6,038 nt of DNA, from NCBI GenBank assembly GCA_003694965.1, contig RFJG01000080.1:1-6038 (forward strand), written 5' to 3'. A model generated the notes under the pieces. That model had not been told where the DNA came from and did not search any database. It worked only from the letters and a program-made list of their open reading frames with translations. Shown here piece by piece: positions 1 through 5,881 of the stretch (its first letter is position 1; each line of letters opens with the position of its first letter). Position numbers and translations under genes: made by a program. The stretch is from Methanobacteriota archaeon (GTDB lineage Archaea > Micrarchaeota > Micrarchaeia > Anstonellales > J096).

Positions 1-6
1 TGTATA

Positions 7-669
7 TTATATTGTTATGCCAGTCTTCCCTATTGAGAATTCCATAAGCTCTAAATCGTTTTTCTGGCCTCTTTGCTTGACGACGCGCATCTCCCTTGTG
101 TTGTTTTCCAAGTTGTACCTCATCTCTATCCAATTATCTGCGAAACTCTCAACATGCCAGTAGCTGGATGCGAACTCCTCAATTATGGGTTGGTCCCCTT
201 CAGCAATGACGAAGACACTAGTTCCCCATTCCCTCATCTTGTCGAATGCCTTCGCAAAAAGGGAAGACCTCTCTTCCTTGGATGTAACGCTAGATGCTAT
301 AGGCAACCAGGAATCCACGACAACCCTGTTGATATCATATTTCTCGATTATCTCCTTTAGAGGGTTGCTCTGCGAAACAAATTGCTCTATCTCGTGGAAG
401 GGGTAGTCTATGAAAAGGAGCGTCCCTAACTCCTCATACTCTTGGATAGACCAGGCATATGAAGAGAAAGTAGAGTGGGCAGTCTCCTTTGTGTGCTCCA
501 TAGGGATGTAGAGACCCCTATCTCCTTGTTTTATCCCATTAATTAGGAACTGCATAGACAAGGTAGACTTGCCTATTCCTGTTGGACCCGTTATGGCAGT
601 AATGGTGCCCTCCATTATCCCTCCTCCGAGGGCCCTATCCAACTTCTGTATCCCGGTTTTAAGCTGCAT
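7..669 (-). CDS. KaiC-like single-domain RecA-superfamily ATPase
   Basis: This encodes a 220-residue P-loop ATPase of the KaiC/RadA-like group, probably cytosolic; its biological role is unknown. The N-terminal TGIQKLDRALGGGI is the usual KaiC-type entry. The Walker A motif GPTGIGKST is at residues 28-36 (Lys34). A likely catalytic glutamate follows in IPMEHTKE (Glu58), and Walker B is VVVDS at 116-120 (Asp119). The C-terminal part keeps the family's KQRG segment followed by a final beta-rich stretch ending in GKTGITI. There is one RecA domain, not the two of cyanobacterial KaiC, so a clock role should not be inferred. I chose the ATG at 669 because GAGGTGA (681-675) lies 5 nt before it. The GTG at 678 and ATG at 675 fall inside or against that site. 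The gene overlaps the upstream minus-strand gene by 11 bp, so the two are probably translated together. The family call is firm; the function is open. Confidence 0.88.
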   Translation of the reverse strand: MQLKTGIQKLDRALGGGIMEGTITAITGPTGIGKSTLSMQFLINGIKQGDRGLYIPMEHTKETAHSTFSSYAWSIQEYEELGTLLFIDYPFHEIEQFVSQSNPLKEIIEKYDINRVVVDSWLPIASSVTSKEERSSLFAKAFDKMREWGTSVFVIAEGDQPIIEEFASSYWHVESFADNWIEMRYNLENNTREMRVVKQRGQKNDLELMEFSIGKTGITI

Positions 670-1189
670 CTCCATCACCTCTTAATTTTTTTCCCAACTC
701 TGCCCTCTTCTTGACGGTCTCCTCTACATAGAGCTTTTCCTGTGGCGTTAGAGTTCCCTTGTACATCTTTATCTTCATATCGTGGATTACAGAAGATATG
801 TAGAGGGCAGATTCAGCAACATCAACAGATTTGAGGGTTACCTCTTCTGGCTTAATTATCTCAACAGAGAGAGGATTAACCTTTACAACAAACTTAATGA
901 AAGAGATGAAGCTGTCAAAAAGGACAGTAGCTGTTATGTAAGTGGAGAAGGATTTCTCATCTTCCAGTGGCTCCTCTATCTCTGAGATGGCAAAAATAAC
1001 TCCTTCTTCTTTGTCAAGTGTTGCTGAAAAGCCAACTGCCAAATCCTTGAGAGAAGCAGCGTCTTTCGCATGTATGTCAAAATAGAGGCGCGCTAAGATG
1101 CCCCCTTCTTTTACAACTTCCTCTGTCTTCTTAGCATAGCTGTTCTCTGCTTTATTGCCACCGCTATCGTTATTGGCACCCTTGTCCAT
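659..1189 (-). CDS. uncharacterised protein paired with a KaiC-like ATPase
   Basis: This 176-residue protein has no name I can give with confidence. Residues 1-30 are hydrophilic (Asn, Gly, Lys, Glu) and probably disordered. From about residue 31 the pattern reads strand (ILARLYFDIHA), helix (KDAASLKDLAVG), strand (GVIFAISEIEEP), strand (FSTYITATVLF), helix (DSFISFIKFVVK), strand (LSVEIIKPEEV). That is the beta-alpha-beta-beta-alpha-beta order of a ferredoxin-like or ACT-like fold. A charged helical tail (about 143-176) follows. There is no signal peptide, membrane segment or obvious catalytic motif. The start ATG sits 26.5 bp from the centre of a TTTAAA box and lacks a Shine-Dalgarno site, which suggests a leaderless mRNA. 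Its end overlaps the KaiC-like gene by 11 bp, so the products probably act together, perhaps as a small regulatory or adaptor partner of the ATPase. The fold is inferred from pattern and the partnership from context. Confidence 0.8.
   Translation of the reverse strand: MDKGANNDSGGNKAENSYAKKTEEVVKEGGILARLYFDIHAKDAASLKDLAVGFSATLDKEEGVIFAISEIEEPLEDEKSFSTYITATVLFDSFISFIKFVVKVNPLSVEIIKPEEVTLKSVDVAESALYISSVIHDMKIKMYKGTLTPQEKLYVEETVKKRAELGKKLRGDGDAA
674..681 (-). promoter_or_regulatory. Shine-Dalgarno site that fixes the KaiC-like start
   Basis: On the minus strand the bases read GAGGTGAT, a near-ideal archaeal Shine-Dalgarno sequence. It lies inside the last codons of the upstream gene, 5 nt before the ATG at 669. 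This favours the 669 start over the overlapping GTG (678) and ATG (675), which would place the site on the start codon itself. It also suggests translation coupled to the upstream gene. Confidence 0.7.
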
Positions 1190-1210
1190 ATGTTAGGGTT
1201 TAGAAGAAGG

Positions 1211-1220
1211 GGTTTAAAAG
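1211..1220. promoter_or_regulatory. shared bidirectional TATA box between divergent genes
   Basis: GGTTTAAAAG contains the palindrome TTTAAA (1213-1218). Its centre, 1215.5, is 26.5 bp from the first base of the start codon at 1242 (plus) and 26.5 bp from that at 1189 (minus). Archaeal TATA boxes lie at about -26 to -27, so transcription starting on each ATG fits both directions. Neither start has a Shine-Dalgarno sequence, which agrees with leaderless mRNAs. A purine-rich GAAGAAGGGG lies upstream on the plus side and could act as a BRE, favouring the nnrD direction. The minus side reads CACTACAC, a poorer match. Confidence 0.65.
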
Positions 1221-1241
1221 TGTAGTGATTATCAAAAAAGC

Positions 1242-2000
1242 ATGGCATATATGCCAAAAATTGACAGCCACAAAGGAGAGAATGGAAAGATCTTAATAGT
1301 TGGAGGCAGCCCTAGATATCACGGCTCAGCACTCTTTGCAATAGAGGGAGCTAAGAGGTTCGCTGACATTGTCTATTTTATGCCTGCCAAACCCTGCCCT
1401 TACTTAATACAGGCCGTGAAAAACATACCAGAAGTTATAGTTATTGCGAGCCTGGATGATGTTGAGAAACTAGGCGTTGATGCGATACTCTACGGGCCAG
1501 GCAGTGATGGGGCCGGCTTACTTAAAGAAATTGTGAAGATGGGCAAAAAAACAGTCATTGATGGCGATGGCTTGAAAGAAATAAGAGAAGTAAGTAAGGA
1601 ATTATTGGCTAACTCAATAATAACGCCCCACGAAGGGGAGTTCAAGATGTTGAGCGGAAAAGTAGGCAGTGAGGAAAATGTCAAGGAACTCGCCAACGAG
1701 CTTGGTTGCGTCGTTGTGAAAAAGGGAAAACAGGACATAATAAGTAATGGCAAAGAAGTACTGTTTAACGATTATGGGAACCCGGGCCTAACGAAAGGTG
1801 GGAGTGGCGATATGTTGGCTGGGCTCATAACTGCACTCTTCGCTAAGATGGAGGCGATGGAGGCATCCAAGGAAGGAGTGGAGTTATTGACGAGAACAGC
1901 GGATAAACTCGTCTTTAAAAAAGGTTTCTACTACACAATGGAAGAAGTAGCCAACAAACTAGCAGAGAATGCCGTGGAGATGTGGTGGAATGAAAGATAA
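1242..2000 (+). CDS. nnrD: ADP/ATP-dependent NAD(P)H-hydrate dehydratase
   Basis: This 252-residue protein is the YjeF C-terminal (ribokinase-like) domain. That domain dehydrates damaged S-NAD(P)H-hydrate back to NAD(P)H at the cost of a nucleotide. Family landmarks occur in order: KGENGKILIVGGSPRYHGS (11-29), GPGSDG (85-90), DGDGL (107-111), TPHEGEF (128-134), and the phosphate/catalytic motif NPGLTKGGSGDMLAG (180-194) with Asp190 as the expected catalytic base. The length is slightly short for a stand-alone NnrD (usually about 270-290), but nothing essential is missing. The N-terminal epimerase domain (NnrE), often fused to it in archaea and bacteria, is absent here, so any epimerase must be elsewhere. 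The ATG at 1242 has a TATA-like box 26.5 bp upstream and no Shine-Dalgarno site, so the mRNA is probably leaderless. The ATG at 1251 is the only close alternative. The gene's end overlaps the deoxyhypusine synthase gene by 11 bp. The family call is secure; whether ADP or ATP is used is not visible. Confidence 0.93.
   Translation: MAYMPKIDSHKGENGKILIVGGSPRYHGSALFAIEGAKRFADIVYFMPAKPCPYLIQAVKNIPEVIVIASLDDVEKLGVDAILYGPGSDGAGLLKEIVKMGKKTVIDGDGLKEIREVSKELLANSIITPHEGEFKMLSGKVGSEENVKELANELGCVVVKKGKQDIISNGKEVLFNDYGNPGLTKGGSGDMLAGLITALFAKMEAMEASKEGVELLTRTADKLVFKKGFYYTMEEVANKLAENAVEMWWNER
1243..1256. repeat. 14-bp perfect palindrome over the nnrD start
   Basis: TGGCATATATGCCA reads identically on both strands and begins at the second base of the nnrD start codon. 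It is coding (codons 1-5), so it may be chance. It could also form a short hairpin at the extreme 5' end of a leaderless mRNA, or be the binding site of a dimeric repressor just downstream of the transcription start. Confidence 0.4.
1976..1988 (+). promoter_or_regulatory. probable ribosome binding region of deoxyhypusine synthase gene
   Basis: Within the last codons of nnrD, GGAG (1976-1979) lies 10 nt before the ATG at 1990, and GGTGG (1984-1988) lies 1 nt before it. GGAG has the more normal spacing. Together they support ATG 1990 over the ATG at 1969, which would add seven residues (MPWRCGG) unlike the family's N-terminus. Initiation is probably coupled to translation of nnrD. Confidence 0.5.
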
Positions 2001-2913
2001 GGTAGAGAAAGATAAGGTAGAGGATGTTAGCAATTGGGAAGAATACATAAAGAATATAGGCAATGTTGGTTTCCAATCAACGAACATAGGAGTGGGGGCC
2101 AACATACTTACTAAGATGTGGGAAGGAGAGACAACTAATTACTTAGCATTTACTGGCAACATAGTAGCTAGTGGAATGAGAGGATTGTTGGCACGGCTCG
2201 TCAAGGAAAAGAAATTCAACATTGTGATAACAACAGCAGGTGCTGTTGACCACGACATAATAAAGAGCATTAGCCATTATGAGATGAGCAGTTTCACAAC
2301 GAACGATGTGGAGATGCATAGAGAAGGGATAAACAGGATAGGGAACATAGGGGTTCCCAATGACAGGTATGTGATGTTGGAAGAGGTATGTAAAGAAGTA
2401 TATGGCAGCGTTGAGAAAACTAGCCCTTCTGAACTAACACATCTGTTCGGGAAGTGGATAGGCGAAAATAGAGGAGAGGAGGAGAAGGAGAGATCTTTTC
2501 TGTATTGGGCATATAAGAATGATGTCCCTGTGTTTGTGCCCGGCATAAGTGACGGAGCTATCGGCTTGCAGATGTTTTTCCATAAACAGCAGAACAAGGA
2601 ATTCTCGGTTGACATAACTGGAGATATGGCAAAGTTAGCTAGCTTAACTCTTAACGCAGAAAAGACTGGTGCTCTCATACTTGGAGGGGGCATAAGCAAG
2701 CACCACACAATAGGAGTTAATATAGCAAGGGGAGGACTTGACTACGCCGTCTATGTAAGCACAGCTACTGAGTTTGACGGCTCCCTTAGTGGGGCTAGGA
2801 GCAACGAGGCAATAAGTTGGGGAAAGATAAGGGAAGAAGCAAAGCATGTTGACATATATGGAGAGGTAACCACTGTATTGCCGCTTTTGCTCAAAAAGGC
2901 ACATGCAATATGA
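1990..2913 (+). CDS. dys: deoxyhypusine synthase
   Basis: This enzyme transfers the aminobutyl group of spermidine, using NAD, to one lysine of initiation factor aIF5A, making deoxyhypusine. It acts in the cytosol as a tetramer in known members. From ATG 1990 it is 307 residues, normal for archaea. The NAD and spermidine site motifs appear in order: FTGNIVASGMRG (55-66), TTAGAVDHD (81-89), PGISDGAIG (184-192), GGGISKHH (232-239), ATEFDGSLSGA (259-269) and EAISWGKI (273-280). Lys279 in SWGK matches the lysine that forms the enzyme intermediate (Lys329 in the human enzyme). Only one homologue is present here, and the intact SWGK argues for a true DHS rather than a DHS-like paralogue. The N-terminus contains KDKVE twice, from a tandem 15-bp duplication. 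The gene overlaps nnrD by 11 bp and is probably expressed from the nnrD promoter. The aIF5A gene is not in the window. Confidence 0.96.
   Translation: MKDKVEKDKVEDVSNWEEYIKNIGNVGFQSTNIGVGANILTKMWEGETTNYLAFTGNIVASGMRGLLARLVKEKKFNIVITTAGAVDHDIIKSISHYEMSSFTTNDVEMHREGINRIGNIGVPNDRYVMLEEVCKEVYGSVEKTSPSELTHLFGKWIGENRGEEEKERSFLYWAYKNDVPVFVPGISDGAIGLQMFFHKQQNKEFSVDITGDMAKLASLTLNAEKTGALILGGGISKHHTIGVNIARGGLDYAVYVSTATEFDGSLSGARSNEAISWGKIREEAKHVDIYGEVTTVLPLLLKKAHAI
1992..2021 (+). repeat. two perfect tandem copies of a 15-bp unit at the nnrD/dys junction
   Basis: GAAAGATAAGGTAGA occurs at 1992-2006 and again, without a mismatch, at 2007-2021. In the dys frame each copy encodes KDKVE. In the nnrD frame the first copy carries the TAA stop, and the second provides a backup stop in the same frame. 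The identity down to the base suggests a recent duplication by replication slippage. Confidence 0.85.
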
Positions 2914-2944
2914 GCAAGAGAAAGGAATGTAGGAGGTTCAAGGA

Positions 2945-2952
2945 CTTTAAAG
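2945..2952 (+). promoter_or_regulatory. TATA-like box for the DHH nuclease gene
   Basis: CTTTAAAG lies in the 60-bp gap after dys. The centre of TTTAAA (2948.5) is 25.5 bp before the GTG start at 2974. The element and spacing match the divergent promoter at 1211-1220. No Shine-Dalgarno site lies next to the GTG, so a leaderless mRNA from this promoter is likely, separate from or added to read-through from nnrD-dys. Confidence 0.5.
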
Positions 2953-2973
2953 ACTTTGATAACATAGTGTGTT

Positions 2974-4272
2974 GTGGAAGAAAAATACGAAAAACTATAC
3001 AATAGAGCAGAGGAGGTAAGGAGAGCTTGCCTATCTATGGAGAGCCCTCTTATAGTGCATCATTACGATGCTGACGGTATATCCTCGGCTGCGATAACAT
3101 ACAAAGCTCTCCTAAAAGCAGGGAAAAAACCGCGCCTCCTCATGCTAAACACACTATCTAAGGAAGACATAGAACTCTTGATGGAAGAAAAGGAGATTAT
3201 ATTCGTTGACCTTGGCTCATCAATAGAAGATATGGATAAATTAGAGAATGCCATAATAATAGACCACCACCAGCCAAGGGATAACATAAAGGCAAATACC
3301 ATAAATCCCTGCAACTATGGCATAGATGGGGGTAAGGAGTGCTCAAGCTCGACGCTAGCTTATATTGTATTCAGAGAGATGCCTGAACTAGCTTTGGTTG
3401 GAGCTGCCGGAGATATGCAGAGCCCTTTCACTGGAGTTAATAGGCTTGTATTGGAAGAACTAAGAGATTACTATGATGTTGTTAAAGACATCTCATTTTA
3501 TGGGAGGAGCAACAGACCGCTACATACTTTCTTGACATATAGTGATGCTCATATCATAGGGCTTAAAGACAACTATGGAGGAGCTATGGCGCTCATAAAC
3601 AAGAGTGGAGTAGAACATAGAGATGGCAGTAGGTGGAGGACTTATGATGAATTGACAGAAGATGAAAAGAAAAGAGTCCGTTCTTCATTGTTGGAATTCC
3701 TCATTAAGACAGGACAAAAAGACCTTGTAAAAGATGTATTTGGAGAAGTCTATGTGTTGAAAAAAGGAAAACTTCCACACAAAGACATAAGGGAAATTGC
3801 AACTACTCTCAATTCTTGCGGGAGGTATGGGGCTGGCTGGTTGGGGATTGAGTTTTGCCTTTCCATAAATGGGGCACAAGAGAGAATAAAGAAAATGGGG
3901 AGAGAACATAGGTATAAAGTTAAGAAAGCAAGGGAAGCCTTGAAGAAGTCTATTGTTGAAGATGGCCCACTCATTATAGCTGATGGGAGGGGCGTTGTTG
4001 AAGCTAACATAATTGGCATTGTGTGCGGTTCATTGCAACACGAGTTAAATAAAACAGTGGTTGGGATAGCTAACAGGGGAGGGGAAGTAAAGATAAGCGT
4101 GAGGAGTCCCGAAAAGATAAACATAGGGAGTTTGCTCTCAAGAATTGCCAAAAAGTATGGAGGAGAAGGAGGGGGCCACAACTCAGCTGGTGGGGCTGAA
4201 ATAAAGAAAGAGTTGTTTAGTGATTTTTTAGAAGAGCTAAAGAAAGAGCTTAAAACTCTTCTATGTAATTGA
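2974..4272 (+). CDS. archaeal RecJ-like DHH/DHHA1 phosphoesterase (single-strand nuclease)
   Basis: This 432-residue protein belongs to the RecJ/GAN group of archaeal DHH nucleases. Characterised members degrade single-stranded nucleic acid and some bind the GINS-MCM replication helicase as the Cdc45 counterpart. Metal-binding motifs are intact: HYDADG (30-35), VDLG (78-81, Asp79), DHH (97-99) and GAAGDMQ (143-149, Asp147). The C-terminal DHHA1 domain ends in GGEGGGHNSAGGAEI (397-410), the GGH substrate-binding signature. The middle segment (about 180-300) between the two domains is of the kind seen in archaeal RecJ proteins. All catalytic residues are present, so it should be active, unlike some Cdc45 relatives. 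Translation starts at GTG 2974; a TAG at 2965 closes the frame upstream, so no in-frame ATG was missed. A TATA-like box lies 25.5 bp ahead. Its neighbours dys and pheT do not clarify its task. The family is secure; replication (GAN) versus repair or RNA turnover is not settled here. Confidence 0.92.
   Translation: MEEKYEKLYNRAEEVRRACLSMESPLIVHHYDADGISSAAITYKALLKAGKKPRLLMLNTLSKEDIELLMEEKEIIFVDLGSSIEDMDKLENAIIIDHHQPRDNIKANTINPCNYGIDGGKECSSSTLAYIVFREMPELALVGAAGDMQSPFTGVNRLVLEELRDYYDVVKDISFYGRSNRPLHTFLTYSDAHIIGLKDNYGGAMALINKSGVEHRDGSRWRTYDELTEDEKKRVRSSLLEFLIKTGQKDLVKDVFGEVYVLKKGKLPHKDIREIATTLNSCGRYGAGWLGIEFCLSINGAQERIKKMGREHRYKVKKAREALKKSIVEDGPLIIADGRGVVEANIIGIVCGSLQHELNKTVVGIANRGGEVKISVRSPEKINIGSLLSRIAKKYGGEGGGHNSAGGAEIKKELFSDFLEELKKELKTLLCN
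4249..4256 (+). promoter_or_regulatory. possible TATA-like box for pheT inside the nuclease gene end
   Basis: CTTAAAAC overlaps codons near the 3' end of the DHH gene. The centre of TTAAAA (4252.5) is 27.5 bp before the pheT ATG at 4280. The pheT start has no convincing Shine-Dalgarno site (upstream reads AATTGAAGTTAGC), so a leaderless pheT transcript is plausible. The site is coding and AT-rich, so chance is a real alternative. Confidence 0.35.
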
Positions 4273-4279
4273 AGTTAGC

Positions 4280-5839
4280 ATGGCAGTAATTGAGATGCCT
4301 CTATCCTACTTAAAGAAGAAGACCAACATGGAGGAAGATGCAGTCATAGAACTTCTATCCATGCTTGGTTTTCCGAGCGAAGTAGAGGAGGATGTTGCTT
4401 ATGTTGAAGTAACCCCCGATAGGTTAGACTTGCTCACATATGAAGGGATAATAAGGGCAGTAAACACATATAACAGTGGTGAAACAAGAGAATATAGAGC
4501 TGGCATAGGTGGTAAGATAGAGAACAGAGGCGTTAAGCAGCGCCCATACATAGTTGGTTTTACAGTAAATGGAATAAAAGACAGGGATGGATTCCTAGAA
4601 GGCATAATAATAGCACAGGAAAAGATACACCAAACATTTGGCAGGAAGAGGAAAAAAATAGCGATAGGTATTCATGATCTTGACAAGGTTGAGTTGCCAT
4701 TAGAGTATGTTGAGAAGGAAGATGTTTCATTTGTTCCTCTTGATTGGGAAGAAGAAGCTAGCGTCCATAGAATTCTTGAAGAGCACGAGAAAGGAAAACT
4801 CTACGGAAAGCTCATACATGAGCCTTATCCATTTGTTATGGACAAGAAAGGGGTTGTTTCATTGCCACCAATAATAAATGCAGATAGAACTAAGCTAACA
4901 GAAGAGAGCAGTAATTTCTTGGTAGAAATTACGGGAAATGACAAGAATGCCTTAGAGGATGTGGCAAGAGTCCTTGCCTGCTCGTTCATAGACAGAGGAG
5001 GAGAAGTAAACATTATGGAGGTTGATGGAAAGCCTTCTTTCTCTCTTGATAGAGAAGAAGTTGCTGTTGATAGCAGATTTGTTAACAAGCTATTGGGAAT
5101 GGAGTTTAGCGAGGAAGAAATGGAAAAGTTGTTGAGGAAGAGCGACATCATATATAAGGATGGGAAGGCAAGAACTCCTTGCTACCGTTATGATTTGTTC
5201 GGAGAAGCAGACATAGCAGAAGAGGTTATGATAAACCACGGCTATGATAAGATAGAAGGGAAGGAACTACCACTATACCAAGCAGGAGAACTAAATAATG
5301 AATGGATGGAAGAGAGGAAGGCGATGTTGTTGAGTGGTTTCTATGAGACTCTTGGTTTCTTCCTCATAAACAACGATGTGCAAAAAAGATTTTTTGATGG
5401 CACAGTAGAGGTAATGGATGCCGTTAGCAAAGAACATAATGGATTAAGAGCCAGTGTAATGTTAACATTGTTGAGCACAGAAGCAATAAACAAAATGGAA
5501 AAGCTACCACACAAGTATTTTGAGATAGGGAGAGTATATAGAGATGGAAAGGAGTGGAGTGAGTTGGGTTTCTTGTTAGCTGGGGAAAGGGCAGATATAG
5601 ACAAAGCAGTTGGAGTAGCTAAGAGGTTGGCTCAGCAACTTGGGAAGGAATTCAAGATAATAGAAAAGGAAAAAGAGTTCTCTCCATTCTTCATAGAAGG
5701 AAGGCACATATCTTTTGAGATTGGAGAGCTTGTTGGTGAGTTGGGGGAAATAAAGCCAGAAGTCAATGAGCTCTATAACATAAATAATGCATTAACAGCT
5801 TGTGTAATGTGGAAAAAGGAAGAAAGACAGAGAGGGTAA
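4280..5839 (+). CDS. pheT: phenylalanyl-tRNA synthetase beta subunit, archaeal type
   Basis: This is the beta subunit of the cytosolic alpha2beta2 enzyme that charges tRNA-Phe. The subunit carries tRNA-binding and proofreading domains, while the catalytic alpha subunit (pheS) is not in this window. At 519 residues it has the short archaeal/eukaryotic architecture, without the EMAP-like and C-terminal anticodon-binding domains that make bacterial PheT about 800 residues. The N-terminal B1-like region includes EVTPDRLDLLTYEG (43-56). The B3/4 editing region contains IAIGIHDLDK (127-136), SLPPIINAD (194-202) and EITGND (216-221). The B5 domain has PCYRYDLFGEADIAEEV (300-316) with conserved Asp305 and Asp311. 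The synthetase-like core has RASVMLTLLS (390-399) and YFEIGRVY (413-420). The start ATG lies 7 bp after the nuclease stop, with no clear Shine-Dalgarno site. The gene is complete and is followed by a convergent gene. Confidence 0.96.
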   Translation: MAVIEMPLSYLKKKTNMEEDAVIELLSMLGFPSEVEEDVAYVEVTPDRLDLLTYEGIIRAVNTYNSGETREYRAGIGGKIENRGVKQRPYIVGFTVNGIKDRDGFLEGIIIAQEKIHQTFGRKRKKIAIGIHDLDKVELPLEYVEKEDVSFVPLDWEEEASVHRILEEHEKGKLYGKLIHEPYPFVMDKKGVVSLPPIINADRTKLTEESSNFLVEITGNDKNALEDVARVLACSFIDRGGEVNIMEVDGKPSFSLDREEVAVDSRFVNKLLGMEFSEEEMEKLLRKSDIIYKDGKARTPCYRYDLFGEADIAEEVMINHGYDKIEGKELPLYQAGELNNEWMEERKAMLLSGFYETLGFFLINNDVQKRFFDGTVEVMDAVSKEHNGLRASVMLTLLSTEAINKMEKLPHKYFEIGRVYRDGKEWSELGFLLAGERADIDKAVGVAKRLAQQLGKEFKIIEKEKEFSPFFIEGRHISFEIGELVGELGEIKPEVNELYNINNALTACVMWKKEERQRG

Positions 5840-5840
5840 G

Positions 5841-5868
5841 TTGCCACTAATAGCATAGTAATTGGCAA
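5841..5868. terminator. inverted repeat between convergent genes, possible 3'-end signal
   Basis: TTGCC (5841-5845) pairs with GGCAA (5864-5868), and ACTA (5846-5849) with TAGT (5856-5859), leaving a 6-nt loop and a 4-nt bulge (AATT, 5860-5863). The structure begins 2 nt after the pheT stop and lies 14 bp beyond the stop of the convergent gene, so it could shape both 3' ends. The downstream ACTTCTTT is only moderately T-rich, and archaeal terminators depend on T-tracts, so this is tentative. Confidence 0.3.
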
Positions 5869-5881
5869 ACTTCTTTATCCG

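Noticed and set aside
73..406. Plus-strand open frames opposite the KaiC-like gene.
   Set aside because: The minus-strand frame has intact ATPase motifs; the plus-strand peptides have no recognisable domain and overlap one another.
670..678. GTG at 678 and ATG at 675 as starts of the KaiC-like gene.
   Set aside because: Both lie within or directly against the GAGGTGAT ribosome site; only ATG 669 has workable spacing.
1969..1989. Upstream ATG at 1969 as the start of deoxyhypusine synthase, adding MPWRCGG.
   Set aside because: The extension is out-of-frame nnrD coding sequence, does not resemble DHS N-termini, and would make the overlap 32 bp. ATG 1990 has GGAG at normal spacing.
2277..2904. 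Minus-strand open frames opposite deoxyhypusine synthase.
   Set aside because: They mirror a well-conserved enzyme, are rich in Ser, Leu and Pro as antisense frames usually are, and have no plausible start context.
2932..2937. GGAGGT, a perfect Shine-Dalgarno-like sequence in the dys to nuclease gap.
   Set aside because: No ATG, GTG or TTG follows within about 15 nt, and the nuclease GTG is 36 nt away. Probably a purine-rich coincidence.
3750..4181. 143-residue minus-strand frame opposite the DHHA1 domain.
   Set aside because: It is antisense to the conserved GGH motif region; its composition (many Pro, Ser, Phe) is that of an antisense shadow.
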